Source: Acanthosepion lycidas (lineage: Eukaryota; Mollusca; Cephalopoda; Sepiida; Sepiidae). Taken from it: a stretch of DNA of 64,000 bases. Of the stretch, positions 31,630-43,260 are shown in pieces (within the stretch, counting starts at the first letter, position 1; each line of letters opens with the position of its first letter). Below the pieces are notes generated by a model that ran no database searches, was not told where the DNA came from, and saw only the letters and a program-made list of their open reading frames with translations. Location of the stretch: assembly GCA_963932145.1 (NCBI GenBank), contig OZ010586.1:70706899-70770898 (forward strand), read 5' to 3'. A program made the position numbers and the translations under genes.

Positions 31630-32700
31630 CTTAAAACAATTTTTCAGGAAAATAGGTTTCTCAAAGTAGCCATTACTGCTCTTTCCAGTATTGATGGGAG
31701 TTTCCTTCCTAATCTTTTATTTGTAGTAGTGTGGAATGTCAACATCTTGATTATATCATTATTTTCTCAAGTTACATATGATATCCATTTTAGTTGTTGA
31801 AAATCCTCAAGTGATGTGATTTCTGGTTCAATACAGCAGACAGTTTGGAGATATTTTTTAATCAATTTGGTGCCATGCATGACATTCCATATGAACATTT
31901 TGATCTGACTAGACTATTTAAGAACATGACTTGAGTTTTCAGGTTAATGTTTTAGTTTTGTAGCAATTTGCAGTGTTGGGTGAAACTAATTATAGCAAAG
32001 AAAATGGCGAATTACCTCGTCAAACCAAGCAACAGCATGTCACGTATATTCTACAATGGAAAATGTGGTGAAAAAGAAAGTTACTTGCCAAAAAAAAGGG
32101 CACATATTCTGCATGATATGCTGAAGATGGAATATTTAAATTAGAAACAAGTCAGTCGCAGGAGTCACCATAAAAGTGTGCTAATATTGGGCATCCTCTC
32201 CCAGTTGTTGACGAACGGAAAAAATGCTTGGATGATAAAAGCAGTTGGTGTTCTCGAAATGGGGAGAATGTGAGAAAATTCATGTATGTTGGCTACCGCA
32301 TTCATCGGGGAATGAATTATTTTTCTGACACATTGTGTTATGTGACATAGTACCTGCAAATCAAGATTTTGTCATTTCTTTCTGCAACTGATATTTGAGT
32401 CTGATTTGTTCTCTACAATGTGGAAGTAATCAAATATTTCCTTTGCAATCCCAGAAGTCTTACACTACTTTTAGCATAGACTATACTATTTTTAATTTCC
32501 TTTTCTCCTATACTAAATTTGTTATAATGGATCAATACACCAAGGTATTTAAAGTATTTAGTATTTACTAATTCTACATCTTAAATTTTTATGATGGATT
32601 CAGGGTATATGCCATCACTATTTTCATTTTATTTCTAGATCATTGTTTCTGTTTTGGAAAGGTTTATTTTGGGTACTATTTCTTGGAATAGTACGTAAAG
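31630..32700 (-). mobile_element. LINE-E copy, antisense, decayed
   Basis: The reverse complement carries blocks that align with the sense copy at 35555-37010: the NRNNDLEIK..W..P..IHHKNLRCRISKY stretch (32560-32660) against NWNESSDGIYPESMIKIQDVE, and NDIIKMLTFHTTTNKRLGRK with VMATLRNLF (31670-31770). A frame over 32165-32359 lies between. Frameshifted and inactive. Confidence 0.6.
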
Positions 32701-34060
32701 AATGTTGATTTTTAACCTGATAACAACAAGTAATAGGTATGCTTCATAGCTAATGTTATTAATTCATTGATGTTATTCAAAAAATATCAAAGGAAAGTTT
32801 TCTTTTTGTAAAGAATGTAAATAACTTCTATTTAAGTATGGCTGTGGTTTACAGTCTGTAATGATCTATTCTATTCAAAAATAGAAAAAGCATTAAATTT
32901 TCATAAAATACCAAAATAAAAATGTGAGAGGATAGCATTCAATCAGTTATGAAATATACAATCTTATATGCAACTGAAATTAATATTACTGGCTGCACAA
33001 TAAATATTTTTCATGTAAAATTTCTTGCTTATGATAATGTATTGATGTGGTTATAGATGTCAATTAAGTAGTGGCACATAAAGTAAGGATTAGCAATTTT
33101 TTTTAAATGCTATTACAACTACTTTATTCTTTCTGTTATTATCTATACTATTTCAGTGATTGATGATTTACAAACCCAACAGCTTAAATAATTGACTATC
33201 TGCTAATTTAAGATGTAAGTTGTCATTTTCCAAAATTAATGCATTTCCAAATGACCTTGATTTTATCAATCTTCAATTATACAATATTAATAAAAGTTTC
33301 TAGAAAAATTTAGAAAAATATTTGTAAGGAAGATTTTCATACAAGATGGTTACAATGGAATACAGAAAGAAGAGGCCATTTAATAAACTGAATGTTATGA
33401 TTATATATTTTTCTTGTTAATTTTATTAAATTAATTTGTTTAACCAAGAGATGTGTGTTTTGATTTATTTTACTAAACCAACCCTTACACAAAGACTTAT
33501 TCCTGAACCATCTAAAGAGAAGATATCAACATAAAAAAACACTAACGAAATATGAAAAGGCTTATGGAAGTGACTGATGTGTCAGTTTAAAACTTTAAAC
33601 ACAAAGACAGAATACAAACTTACTGGTCCTAGATTTTAATACAAACTTATCAGTTCATAAGAACCTTAAAAAATGTGGCATAATTTTAATAGTTTGGTAT
33701 TAAGCTTGTAAAATAATTTTCAAATATTTTAATAGTTTGGTATTAGGCTTGTAAAATAATAAAAATAACTGGGATATTTGTAAAAACAGAATTCAAGAAG
33801 TCACAGGCAGAGGTTTTTGATAATTTTCTTGTTCTTTTACATAACATGTAATCTTCATGAGTTGCTTCCCTTAGGCATTCTCCTATTTATGAAGGGATAA
33901 TCTTACCAGGAAGTGCCAAGCAGCTATCTTTTACAGGGAACCCACATGGGGAACAAAGCAATTCAATAAATTATTCTCTCTCCATCATTTGTCTGAGTTC
34001 CCTAGTATAATTTACATAACATTCATAATATTCTGCTTTTTTATGGTGAAGAAAATCTTA
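32701..34060. other. A+T-rich stretch with a small tandem duplication
   Basis: A unit of about 44 bp (TTTAATAGTTTGGTATTARG then CTTGTAAAATAAT) occurs twice at 33685-33760. Nothing else was identified. Confidence 0.5.
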
Positions 34061-34064
34061 GTTA

Positions 34065-34166
34065 TTAGGTTGGTGCAAAAATAATGACGTAATAATGTCG
34101 TTTTTTGACGTATTTTTTAACATCAAAAAACGACATTATTACATCATTATTTTTGCACCAACCTAA
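34065..34166. mobile_element. Mariner-derived palindromic MITE, copy 3, 102 bp
   Basis: Same TTAGGTTGGTGCAAAAATAA ends in inverted orientation, TA duplication at 34063-34064 and 34167-34168, arms through ATGACGTAATAATGTCG. Only a few mismatches between arms (CATCAAAA, ACATCATT), so it forms a nearly perfect hairpin. Confidence 0.95.
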
Positions 34167-34168
34167 TA

Positions 34169-34638
34169 AAAAACAACTGCCATGCATTTCATGGATTATA
34201 GTAAATATTCAAATAATACATTTGAAAACTTGCATCAATCATGTATACAGAACCTAAATAAATTATACAAATAAAAACTTTCATGACTTAAATCCAGAAT
34301 AGGTTAAATTTTTTAAGCATAAAATATCAAGCACAGTGAAATTACTCTCTTGTGTATCTAGTTTTAACAAAAATTATAGAATATAAATATCATTTTCATT
34401 AATTATTTCTTCAAGCAAGATATTTAGCCACAAACAAATGTTTTATATTTTTCATAAGGAGCAAGTTAAATAAATTCTAAGTATATATGTTTAGTTTCAT
34501 ATAAGTGTCTCACTCTTAGTTCCTTACAAAATGAAATCAGATCAGATCAGCAAATCAGGAGCCAGTTCTAACATTTACAATAAATTAGTTATAATTTACA
34601 TTAAGAAAATGCAGCTCATAAACAGAAAGATGTTCAAC

Positions 34639-34673
<35 letters not shown>

Positions 34674-35085
34674 CTAAGTTATTTAATTCATGTTAAAGCT
34701 ACTTTTTCAGTTACCTTACAAGAAATTTAAATCTAAATTTTTGTAATATAATTTCAGTATAAAACTAATTTCTTCAATGTGATAATTCTTTCTTATTGTA
34801 ATGAGAATAAACTTAACGGTAAACTTTTAAGTTTTATTCCACACATCATCAAATAGCAACAAGAAGAAAAATCCAATTTAATTAGGCTAAGTCTTAAGCT
34901 GTCACAAATAACTTTAACAATCAATAATATAGAATCAGTGGTTTGATTTTTTTTTCTCCATCACATTTAAAAAAGATAAAAAATAACCCTACCAAGTAAG
35001 GTAGGTAGAGCCCAGGAAAATCAACTTCTCATGACACAACAATCCAAGAAATTGCATATCACCCCAATAGAAAATTGTATACCTG
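34169..35085. other. A+T-rich stretch
   Basis: Contains a poly-A run at about 34645-34671. No repeats or frames recognised. Confidence 0.5.
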
Positions 35086-35089
35086 CTAT

Positions 35090-35530
35090 ATTAACCTCAT
35101 AGCAGTATATGACCACATTGAGACATCCATCCTGGGTAAGACGATAAGCTACATCCAAGAGCAAGGCCTCTGATCAGGAGGTTTTGAGGAGCATGGAACC
35201 ACCTCTTAATTGCTGATGTTCCCAGGTCCACCCTGACCTGGGATGTTAGCACCTGTTAGGGTCCCAGCTATAGGCATATAGTTGACACTCAAACTGGAGT
35301 CAAAACACTATGAAAGTGCAAAAATAGGTTTTAATACATACCAGAAAAACTTTGTAAAAAAAAAAAAAAAAAAATTATTACCAGCAATACATTTTTAGAA
35401 AAAAAAGATATTACCAACTATAGTTTATTTTGAAAGAAAATATTACCAGCAATAAAAAAAAAATTGTCAGCATTAAATAACCCATTGAGGTTGATGTACC
35501 ATAAAACAAACCAAACCAATCACATTGAGA
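35090..35530 (+). mobile_element. R250 copy 2
   Basis: CAAGGCCTCTGATCAGGAGG, TTTTGAGGAGCATGG, AACCACCTCTTAATTGC, TAGCACCTGTTAGGGTCCCA and, after an A-rich section with a poly-A run near 35356, the tail GCATTAAATAACCCATTGAGG with CCAAACCAATCAC. The best-preserved copy for the first half of the element. Confidence 0.75.
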
Positions 35531-35554
35531 CTTCTTGTCAGTCATTATAAACTA

Positions 35555-36170
35555 CCTTCCAAGCTCTAATTCAGATGAATGTCTAGAATTGATAGAGGAA
35601 CTATATTGGTACATGTTTAGCAAGGACCCCAATACAGAAACATTTCAAACTTCATCAGGTGTACAACAAGGAGAAAATGAGTTTTAATCTACTTAATATT
35701 TTCCTTCACTATGTCCTGCACATATACAAGCACAGATGTGAAGAGATAGGCACTTCTCATTTAAGCATTCTATAGCACATTTCAAACAAATCTATTTATC
35801 TATTTATAGAAAACAGCATTCCTGCTTTCCCTCCTTAGGCCAATGTACTGATGAGGAGAGTCGGGGACTATGCTAGTGGCATAGGTATTCCTTTTTAGGG
35901 TAAGAATAATATAAGGGAAAAAAAAAAAAAAAAAAAAAAAACAACATCCTCTACTAAGTGTTCCAAGAAATAAAACTCAAGAAACTATTATCTTTAATTG
36001 GAATGAAAGCAGTGATGGCATATACCCTGAATCAATGATAAAAATTCAGGACGTGGAATTAGATTTGCTAAACACTTCAACTATCAGCTATAACAAATTT
36101 AATATAAGAGATAAGGAAATTGAACATAAAATAGACTGCACTAGGGATAGTTTCGCCCAACTCCACAAGC
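35555..36170 (+). mobile_element. LINE-E copy, 5' segment (split by SINE-I)
   Basis: Reading across frames: SSGVQQGENEF at about 35655, the GV.QG reverse-transcriptase motif; HISNKSIYLF near 35785; FNWNESSDGIYPESMIKIQDVELDLLNTSTISYNKFN (35996-36110); RDKEIEHKIDCTRDSFAQLHK ending at 36167. The catalytic YxDD region falls in the A-rich gap around 35900-35950 and is not readable. The frame resumes exactly after the SINE at 36549. Confidence 0.75.
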
Positions 36171-36542
36171 AACTATCAGGTTCTCGTATGGGCACCACAG
36201 TTAAGCAACACTGAGCCTGGTCAGTACCTACATGAGTAACCATTTAGGAAGACTAGGTAGAGTAAGTTTTGATGTGTGGGTGGTATAATGAATAATAGCT
36301 CAGAATTGAAAATCAGAGAGGCAAGTTGCAATTTCAGTCAGGGCTGTTATATTTCACTTAAATGCAAATGCCCTTCAGAAAAGTATGAATCCGCCTCCTC
36401 TCCTTCAAGCCATGGATTAATTAGTTGAACTTGTATCAGTAAATCATTATTATCCCCTAAATTCTTTTATGATTTAACTATATATTTTGGTTTTAAATAA
36501 CCTGCAAAGGGTTGATAAGCTATAAAAAACAAATCAATCAAA
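36171..36542 (+). mobile_element. SINE-I copy 2, inserted in LINE-E with target-site duplication
   Basis: 5S-like head (GGTTCTCGTATGGGCACCAC, AGTTAAGCAACACTGAGCCTGG, CATGAGTAACCATTTAGGAA), a tRNA-like GGTGGTATAATGAATAATAG, the core TATTTCACTTAAATGCAAATGCCC with TATGAATCCGCCTCCTCTCC, and the tail TTTTAAATAACCTGCAAAGGG with GTTGATAAGCTATAAAA. It is flanked by ACAAGC at 36165-36170 and 36543-36548, a 6-bp target-site duplication. Removing the insert and one duplication restores the LINE-E reading frame, which fixes the boundaries. Confidence 0.9.
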
Positions 36543-37015
36543 ACAAGCTGCTATAAACCCAAAATAATAACCTAAAAACGTGAGTCATATTTTTGAATAG
36601 CCTCATCAAATCAAGACTTTCATATGGATGTTATGCAGGTTGCCAAGCCTGTTCAGAAATATCTAAACTGATCAATAGTTAAAAATGGCTACAAGCAAAT
36701 GAAGTCTGTAAGTCTTAACAAGGAGCTTCCTTCTTTGAACATTGTGAACTGGCATTACAAAATCACAAAGAACTGTACCATATAAAAGAAACCACATTAT
36801 TTGAGGGACTTTCAACAGCAGCATCAAGAAGAACAACACATGTAACTAAAAGAGAAAATAATGATATAATCAAGATACTGACTTTTGAGACTGCATCAAA
36901 CAAAAGGTTTGGAAAGAAGCCCCGATCAGTACTGATCAATAACAATTAGTGGCCTTGAGAAACTGATTTTCTTGAAAATTTAGTTTTAATAGAAAGATTT
37001 TATACATTTTAAATG
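36543..37015 (+). mobile_element. LINE-E copy, 3' segment
   Basis: Continues the upstream segment: LL.TQNNNLKT.VIFLNSLIKSRLSYGCYAGCQAC (36548-36650), then LINS.KWLQANEVCKS, and further on a DIIKILTFETASNKRFGKKP stretch at about 36860-36925 and SGLEKLIFLK at the end. Similar ends occur antisense at 31670 and 40080. Stops present. Confidence 0.75.
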
Positions 37016-37840
37016 ACAATAGTAATGAATGCTAAATGTTTCCTCATGAGAAACAGCTAATATTACTGTCATAATATTAGGTAGAACAGGTAACATCCGT
37101 AATGTATAAATTGTTCATATTTAGCTTTCTGCCAATTAATTATCAGTGTTGATAAAACACAATTGAAGTTTACCTATTTTTGTATATATCCATATTTCTT
37201 ATATCTGAAATGTTCCTCGAAACATTATTAATAATATATAATGAGAAGTATTATAAATTTATTTAGATTCTTCATCTGCTTACAATATTCATGTAAAGAA
37301 TGTATTCAAAATGTCTGCAACAAATCTTTAAAAAGATTTAGAAATAACATTAATGTTTCTACAATCAAATCTAAATAACAATTGATATCAAAAATATTTT
37401 CTATTTAGGAAATAATAGATTCTTTAGAACATTAACTTAAGTTCAGTGTTAATTGACTTGTTCAAATCTTTACCCACAAGGTTAGTAATAGGTTTTTCTT
37501 AGAAAAGATGAGTTACATTCTTGATAATATTGCTGCTAAAGTTATTAGATAATGCATACAATAAAAGAATTTTTTTATTTTCAACATGAATTTTATTGAT
37601 AAATATATTTACTGGCTTTTTTCACTATCTTCTGTCATCTTTCAAGCAACTGTATTAGTCTATTCTCCTACAACGCTTCTTCAGCAAAGTGCTCTATTTT
37701 GTAATCTTCAAAAGAATGTTTTTCACTAAAATCCTGTGAAAACAAAAATTGTAACCCAAATTTGCTGTCTATTAAATATTCCAATAAGTTAAAACTTCCT
37801 AATGAAATTTTAACAATAAATGGTTATCATCTTTTTCTTT
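37016..37840. other. A+T-rich stretch, nothing identified
   Basis: No repeats or frames recognised. Confidence 0.5.
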
Positions 37841-37844
37841 TTAA

Positions 37845-39480
37845 TGTCTTTTTAATCATTTCACTCCAAGCAAGGCAATAAAGCCACTAAAACACAAGGG
37901 GTTACTGATTTTCAAAGAATAAGAAAAAGAAAACATTATTAAAAAGTGATAACAATAGAAGAAGAGGAATCAAGAAGACAGTAGATAACAATTGACATTG
38001 CATATAATTTTTTGAAGATCAAAATTGCCTGGAAAGCAAGAAGTCGGAAGTGAGTTTCATATGTGGAAAATGTGAGAAAAATAACTATTAGCAAAGAACT
38101 TTAAATTTAATTTAGCCAATTCAACTGTAAAACAATGAGACATTGTTGCCAATCTGGTACTGTGCTTAAATTCATAAAGTCTAGGTACCATAGAGGAAAC
38201 AATTACCATGAAAGTATTTATAGAAAAGACACAGAGAAGCTACATTACATTGGTGGGAAAGTGAATGCAGCCAAGATGCCAGGCCAGAACCAAGAACATT
38301 GTAGGTTCTTCTTTGGATTTTCTAGAAAATTCTAAATATATAGCAGGAGCACCAGACCATATGTGGAGCAATATTTGAAGCATGGATGAGTGGTAGACTT
38401 ATAAATATATAAGATATATTCTGTAGAGAAAAATTGTCTAGCATGACACAGTGAACCAACTTTCCTAGTAATTGATTCAATATAATCTTTGCACTTCATA
38501 TCAGCAGAGACTGCTAATATGAGAAGACACAATGAGTCACACTCCTGGAGGTTAGTATCAACCATGCTTATGAAAGGCAGAAACGGGTTCTCTCTGATGA
38601 TTAAGAGAAAATAGTTTTGTTTTGGAGTCATTAAAATTAAGAAGCCATTTCTTCAGTTACCAGCAGATTTTAAGTCACTTCTGAGATCAGCTACCAATTT
38701 GACTTTAACAAACGAATCACACTTACTATTAAGACAGGAGTAAATAGTTGTATCATCAGCATAGATACCAAGTTGAGAGGTGAAACCATCATGAAGGTCA
38801 TTGATAAAAATTAGAAAAAATGTAGGTTTAAGGATAGAGCCCTGGGGAACACCTGCATTAATGCTAAAAGATCTAGAAGAATGGCCATTCATGGCAACTT
38901 TCATTTTGAGATTTGATAAAAAAAGATTGAATCAGAATTTATCCAGAAATATAATAACTTGTTAAGAAAAGAGTTATGCTAAACCCTGTCAAATGCCTTT
39001 GAGATGTCCAAAGCAACACAGCCCAAGCTTCACCATTCTTAACTAAAGCTTGATAGATTCTTTCGACAATAATTGTTAATACATCAGCAGTTGACCTAGA
39101 GAAGAAAAAAACATATTGCTTATCTGAAAGAAGACTGCGATGAAAGTTGATTAACAAGTTCATAGATGATTAGGGCCTCTAATACTTTGCTAAAAAGAGT
39201 TAAAGGGCTAATAGATTAATGAAAGGATCAGATGGTTGCCCTGAGTTCTTAAAGACTGGAACTACAGAAGACAATTTCCAACAAGCTGGAAGCAGCCAGA
39301 TATTTATTGTAAAGTTTAGAGAGAACAAGATCCAGTTCAGGAGCACATTTCTTAAGGACTATTGCACGGATACCATTAGGTCCACATGCTTTGTGGAGAT
39401 CCAGTTTAGAGATGATTGCTTCTTTCAATTGGTCTTGTTCAGGTCAATGATTTCGTTCTCTGCAAGGAGCACACAGTAGA
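37845..39480 (-). mobile_element. LINE-A copy, antisense, RT domain to 3' end
   Basis: Second-best LINE-A copy. On the minus strand from right to left: a CAPELDLVLSKLYNKYLAAS-type start (39300-39360), LLINFHRSLLSDKQYVFFFSRSTADVLTIIVERIYQAL (39050-39160), a LDISKAFDR-like block, NAGVPQGSILKPTFFLIFIND (38815-38870), YADD codons at 38752-38763, ADLRSDLKSAGN, KVGSLCHARQFFSTEYILYI, HPCFKYCSTYG, and the 3' end at the AATCATTTCACTCCAAGCAAGGC signature near 37855. Catalytic residues are retained but the frame is broken in several places. Confidence 0.85.
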
Positions 39481-39715
39481 GGACTATTTACCAGTCATGC
39501 TATATATATAGTAACATCTTTGGATGAAAAATGGCTTTTGGTACAGTTAGATTTTAATTTCTCAAGTTTTATATTTTTGTCTTCTATATTGTTGTGAATT
39601 ATCCAGTTTTTATGACCTATCATTATTTAAAAAAACAAAAAAAAAACAAAAAATGGAATACTTAAATAAGATACAATCAAATTTTGTCTACTTATGAGAA
39701 AAATCACAAAACCAA
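39481..39715. other. A+T-rich spacer
   Basis: Nothing identified; an A-rich run lies at 39628-39650. Confidence 0.5.
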
Positions 39716-39719
39716 CTCA

Positions 39720-39910
39720 GCTTGTACAAATGATTTCCATTGCTTGATTTGGATAATATGAGTATGTGTTCTGCATTTTTTGGTGTCCATTGTTTTCAAA
39801 TATCTTCATTTGATCATTATCAGCATCTACTGATCTAAGTAACAGCATCATGAACTTTATAAACCACCTGAAACATTCTATCATTTATAGTAATTTCTCT
39901 GTAAATAGTA
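39720..39910 (-). pseudogene. Probable mariner N-terminal remnant, antisense
   Basis: The minus strand reads RSVDADNDQMKIFENNGHQK then MQNTYSYYPNQAMEIICTS. It fits the mariner pattern of a VD.DQ.K..IE.N block followed by the second helix region. Weak and short; the adjacent MFQVVYKVHDAV could be the preceding WF.KF..GD block. Confidence 0.45.
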
Positions 39911-40049
39911 CAAATATTTTTTTGCCTTTGAATTACATTTTTACTTTTCTTAAAAACAAAAAATGTTGCTTGTCTTCCATCTTAAATGTTAGAATCAATA
40001 TAGAAAAATAAACTTACTATGGTAATGGTGAGATTAACCATTTCGTTAT

Positions 40050-40195
40050 AAGGAAGCATTCATTGAAAATAAGTTTCTCAAGTCCAATGTTATCACTCTT
40101 TTTAGTACTGAAGGAGGTTTCCTTCCTAACCTTTTGCTTAAGGTTGTGTGGAAAGTCAACATCTTGATTATGTCATTTCATCCATTCTATTATAA
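40050..40195 (-). mobile_element. LINE-E terminal fragment, antisense
   Basis: The minus strand reads HDIIKMLTFHTTLSKRLGRKP then PSVLKRVITLDLRNLFS, matching the LINE-E ends at 31670-31770 and 36860-36950. Confidence 0.6.
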
Positions 40196-41319
40196 TTTTT
40201 TTTAAATGCATGTTGATATAAAAAGAAAAGGAATTTAAAAAAATAAAATTGGTTAAAAACTAAATGATCTTAATATAAATTAATGACAAAAACACAGAAT
40301 AAACATTTTTGCCAACACCATAAATGTCATTTGCAAAATTTAGTGATATGTACACCATTCATTTTGATCTTTTTTCATAATTGCAATTTATGAAATTAAG
40401 TAATTAATAATATATTCTCACCATAGGTTATCAAGCTCACCTGGAAGATCATCATTACCACTGTTACGATTTTAAACATTAATGTGTGCCCACAATAGTG
40501 CACTTATGATATAAAGTTATATTTAGTAAATATCAAAACATCTATCATTGTTATTGTTATAACACTTGTACTTGGTATGATGTTATTCATTGGACAAGTT
40601 CATAGTCACCAGGGGTGTATCCTTTACTCAACAATATCCCCCCTTTTGAGATTACTACTTTATTAAATAATTTTTTTTTTTACTTTTTTACTTCATATTA
40701 GTATCTCTCCCTTCACTTTCTGGAGAATTCACCAATGTACTTTATTTTGTAGTGTTTCTGTCTTGGATCCACTTCTAGTTCTTCTGTATATTTTCTTTTC
40801 CTTGGACTTATCCTTGTTGGTTCCACAATTTATTTTGGTACTGGCACATCAAAAATGTCATACAATCTTTTAACCAGTTCTTCAGGTCTTTCATCAATCT
40901 TTTCTTCAGCTGATTTTGGTGCCTTTTATATTGGAATTTTTTTCCTTTCACCATGTAGACCAATTTTCTGATTCTAGCTGCTATTATGCTATCTACCCAT
41001 GTTTCCTTTCCATCTTTGCATACTCTAAAGAATACTTTATAAGCGACCTTGAAAGTATTGGTGATCGCTTTTATTAACCATTCATGATTTTTGACTTGAC
41101 AATAACTTGTCAAACACTGATTTTACCCTTCTGGCAACCATTAATTCAACCAGCAACATGCTTAATGGTGTGTCGGAGTTAAGGGTTAACGGGTACCCTT
41201 TCAAAAAATTTTGAAGTGCCTCCTCATTTAATATGTGCAGACTTGCTTTTTCTAACACTCTTTTGAACATTCCCATAAACCGTTTTGCTTATCCATAAGA
41301 CCTTGGGTGATATGGTGGG

Positions 41320-41815
41320 ATCCTAATATTTTCTATAGAGAATAACTTGCAAAAAGTCTTGAAATTCTTTTCCAGTGAATTGTGCCCCATATCTCACAAA
41401 CAGTTCATGCAAGAAATTCACTGTCACTGAGGATGTAAGATTTTTGCACTTGTAAATTTCCAGCCATTTCATAAAACTATCAACTACCACTAGATATGCT
41501 CCATCCATAGGACCTGCAAAATTTATATGTAATCTTGACCACAGAGTGTCTGTATTTGACGAAGGTTTTATCTTTGTGATAGGTAATTTTACTGCTAGAG
41601 CACAACCTCTACATGCTTTTATTGTTTTGTTTTTATATCTTGGTCCATTCTGGTCCATTCTGGTCCAATACACAAAACTTCTCATGAGAGATTTCATTCT
41701 TGAAATGCCAGGATGTTTGGAATGAAAATCCTTTAATATACATTTCTGTAATACATTGTGTATAAGTTCTTTGTCCGTACATTACAACACCATTGCATAT
41801 CAAGAACATATTCAA
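41320..41815 (-). pseudogene. Gypsy integrase remnant, antisense
   Basis: The minus strand reads GMSRMKSLMRSFVYWTRMD-type sequence, then KACRGCALAVKLPITKIK (zinc-binding end), DTLWSRLHINFAGPMDGAYLVVVDSFMKWLEIYKCKN (catalytic core, first Asp altered to Asn in HINFAGP), and FLHELFVRYGAQFTGKEFQDFL. Part of the DNG block between RYG and AQFT is missing. The C-terminal part follows at 40808-41276 (KASLHILNEEALQNFLKGYP and others). Resembles the integrase of K02A2.6/Mag-type Gypsy elements. Confidence 0.8.
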
Positions 41816-41989
41816 TTCTTGATTCTGTTCTTTTTTAGTTTCTTTTAATTGCTTATTTTAGCAATAAAAATGTCCTTTTCTGCTTTTCTTTAATTTCATC
41901 CAGTGCAATAGTAATTCCCATAGTATGTTGCACAGAATGCTTTTAATTTACATCTTGCCTTTTAGCACTGCTATGGTTTTGCATTTTTT

Positions 41990-42460
41990 AGGTATTAACC
42001 AAGATAATCCATCTGCATTTTCTAATTTTTAGACAGTTGGTACTCCATCATGAAATTATAATTTAACAGGATGCTACCCCAATGCTGTAAGTTATCTGTA
42101 TAGGTAGGTATACCTTTCTATGAACCATATATTGCTAATAACAGTTTATGGTCTGTTTGCAATGTGAAATTTCTTTCATGAATAAATTTATGGATTTTTT
42201 CATATTGGATATGATTGCTAGAATTTCTTTCTCTACCTGGCTGTAATTCTTCTCTGTTGGTAGAAGCGAGCATGAAGTATCAGTGAAAGTTTTCACTTTA
42301 ACACCATCATAATTGCCGCTCCAACACTGTAATCACTATCATCTGACGCAACTACAATTTTTGCTTTTGGATCATAGTGCACTAACACTAAATCAGACAT
42401 AAGACTTTTTTATCCAGTCAAATGCTTTTTGACATTTATGATTCCATTTTCACTTTACTC
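41990..42460 (-). pseudogene. Gypsy RNase H remnant, antisense
   Basis: The minus strand reads LVLVHYDPKAKIVVASDDSDYSVGAA near 42340-42400, the RNase H start with its first acidic residue, then a frameshifted stretch with ISNIWFIERY and QHWGSILLNYNFMMEYQL towards the linker. Several stops. Confidence 0.7.
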
Positions 42461-42599
42461 CTTTTTGCAGTAGATTGTTAAGTGGAGCTGTCAAATTATC
42501 TGTATTATGTACATAAATTCAATAATAATTAGCCAGTCCTAAAAATAATTGTAACGTAGTTGGCATAGGCATATTACTAATTGCATTTGCCCTCAACAG

Positions 42600-43260
42600 A
42601 TTTGGTTTCCTACCATTTTTATCAGTTATTTGATAAGTATTTTATTTTTGCCAAAAACAATTCACATTTTTCTTCACTAAGCTTGAACCTATATTCTCTT
42701 AGTTTTTGCATAATTGTTTTGACATGTCTAACATGTTCTTCTTTCGATACCCTCTTGATCAGAATATTGCTCAGATACACCACTGCGAAATTACAATCTG
42801 CCAGCATGGTATCCATAGCTTGTTGAAAAATAGCTGGTGCCACCTTTATACCAAAAAGAAGTCAATTAAACTTATATAAACCTCTGTGTATATTTTATGG
42901 TTGTTAATTCAGAGCATTGATTTTCAAACTGAATTTGTAAATATGCTTCAGAGAGATCCAGCTTTGAAAATATTTTTTCACCATTCAACTTTGAAAAAAT
43001 TTCTTCTGGACTTGGTAATCATGTATTTCAAGACAATTATTTAATCCAGTCAAGAAATCTGCAGAAACACAAATTTTGTCACTTTTTTCTTTATGTATAC
43101 TGCTGGTGCAGCCCATTTCGAATGGTTTACTTTTTGTAATAAACCAATTATTTTTAGTCTGTCCAATTCTTCATTTACTTGTTCTAATGCTGAAAATGGC
43201 ACACTCTGTTTCAGTTTAAATACTGGTGTCAAACAATTTTTTACTTGAAAATTCACCTTG
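42600..43260 (-). pseudogene. Gypsy reverse transcriptase remnant, antisense
   Basis: The minus strand reads LTPVFKLKQSVPFSALEQVN and EELDRLKIIGLLQKVNHSKWAAPAV (43100-43250), then after a shift APAIFQQAMDTMLADCNFAVVYLSNILIKRVSKEEHVRHV (42720-42840) and FKLSEEKCELFLAKIKYL. The catalytic YxDD has become YLSN at about 42770-42786, so the enzyme would be dead even without the frameshifts. Confidence 0.85.
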
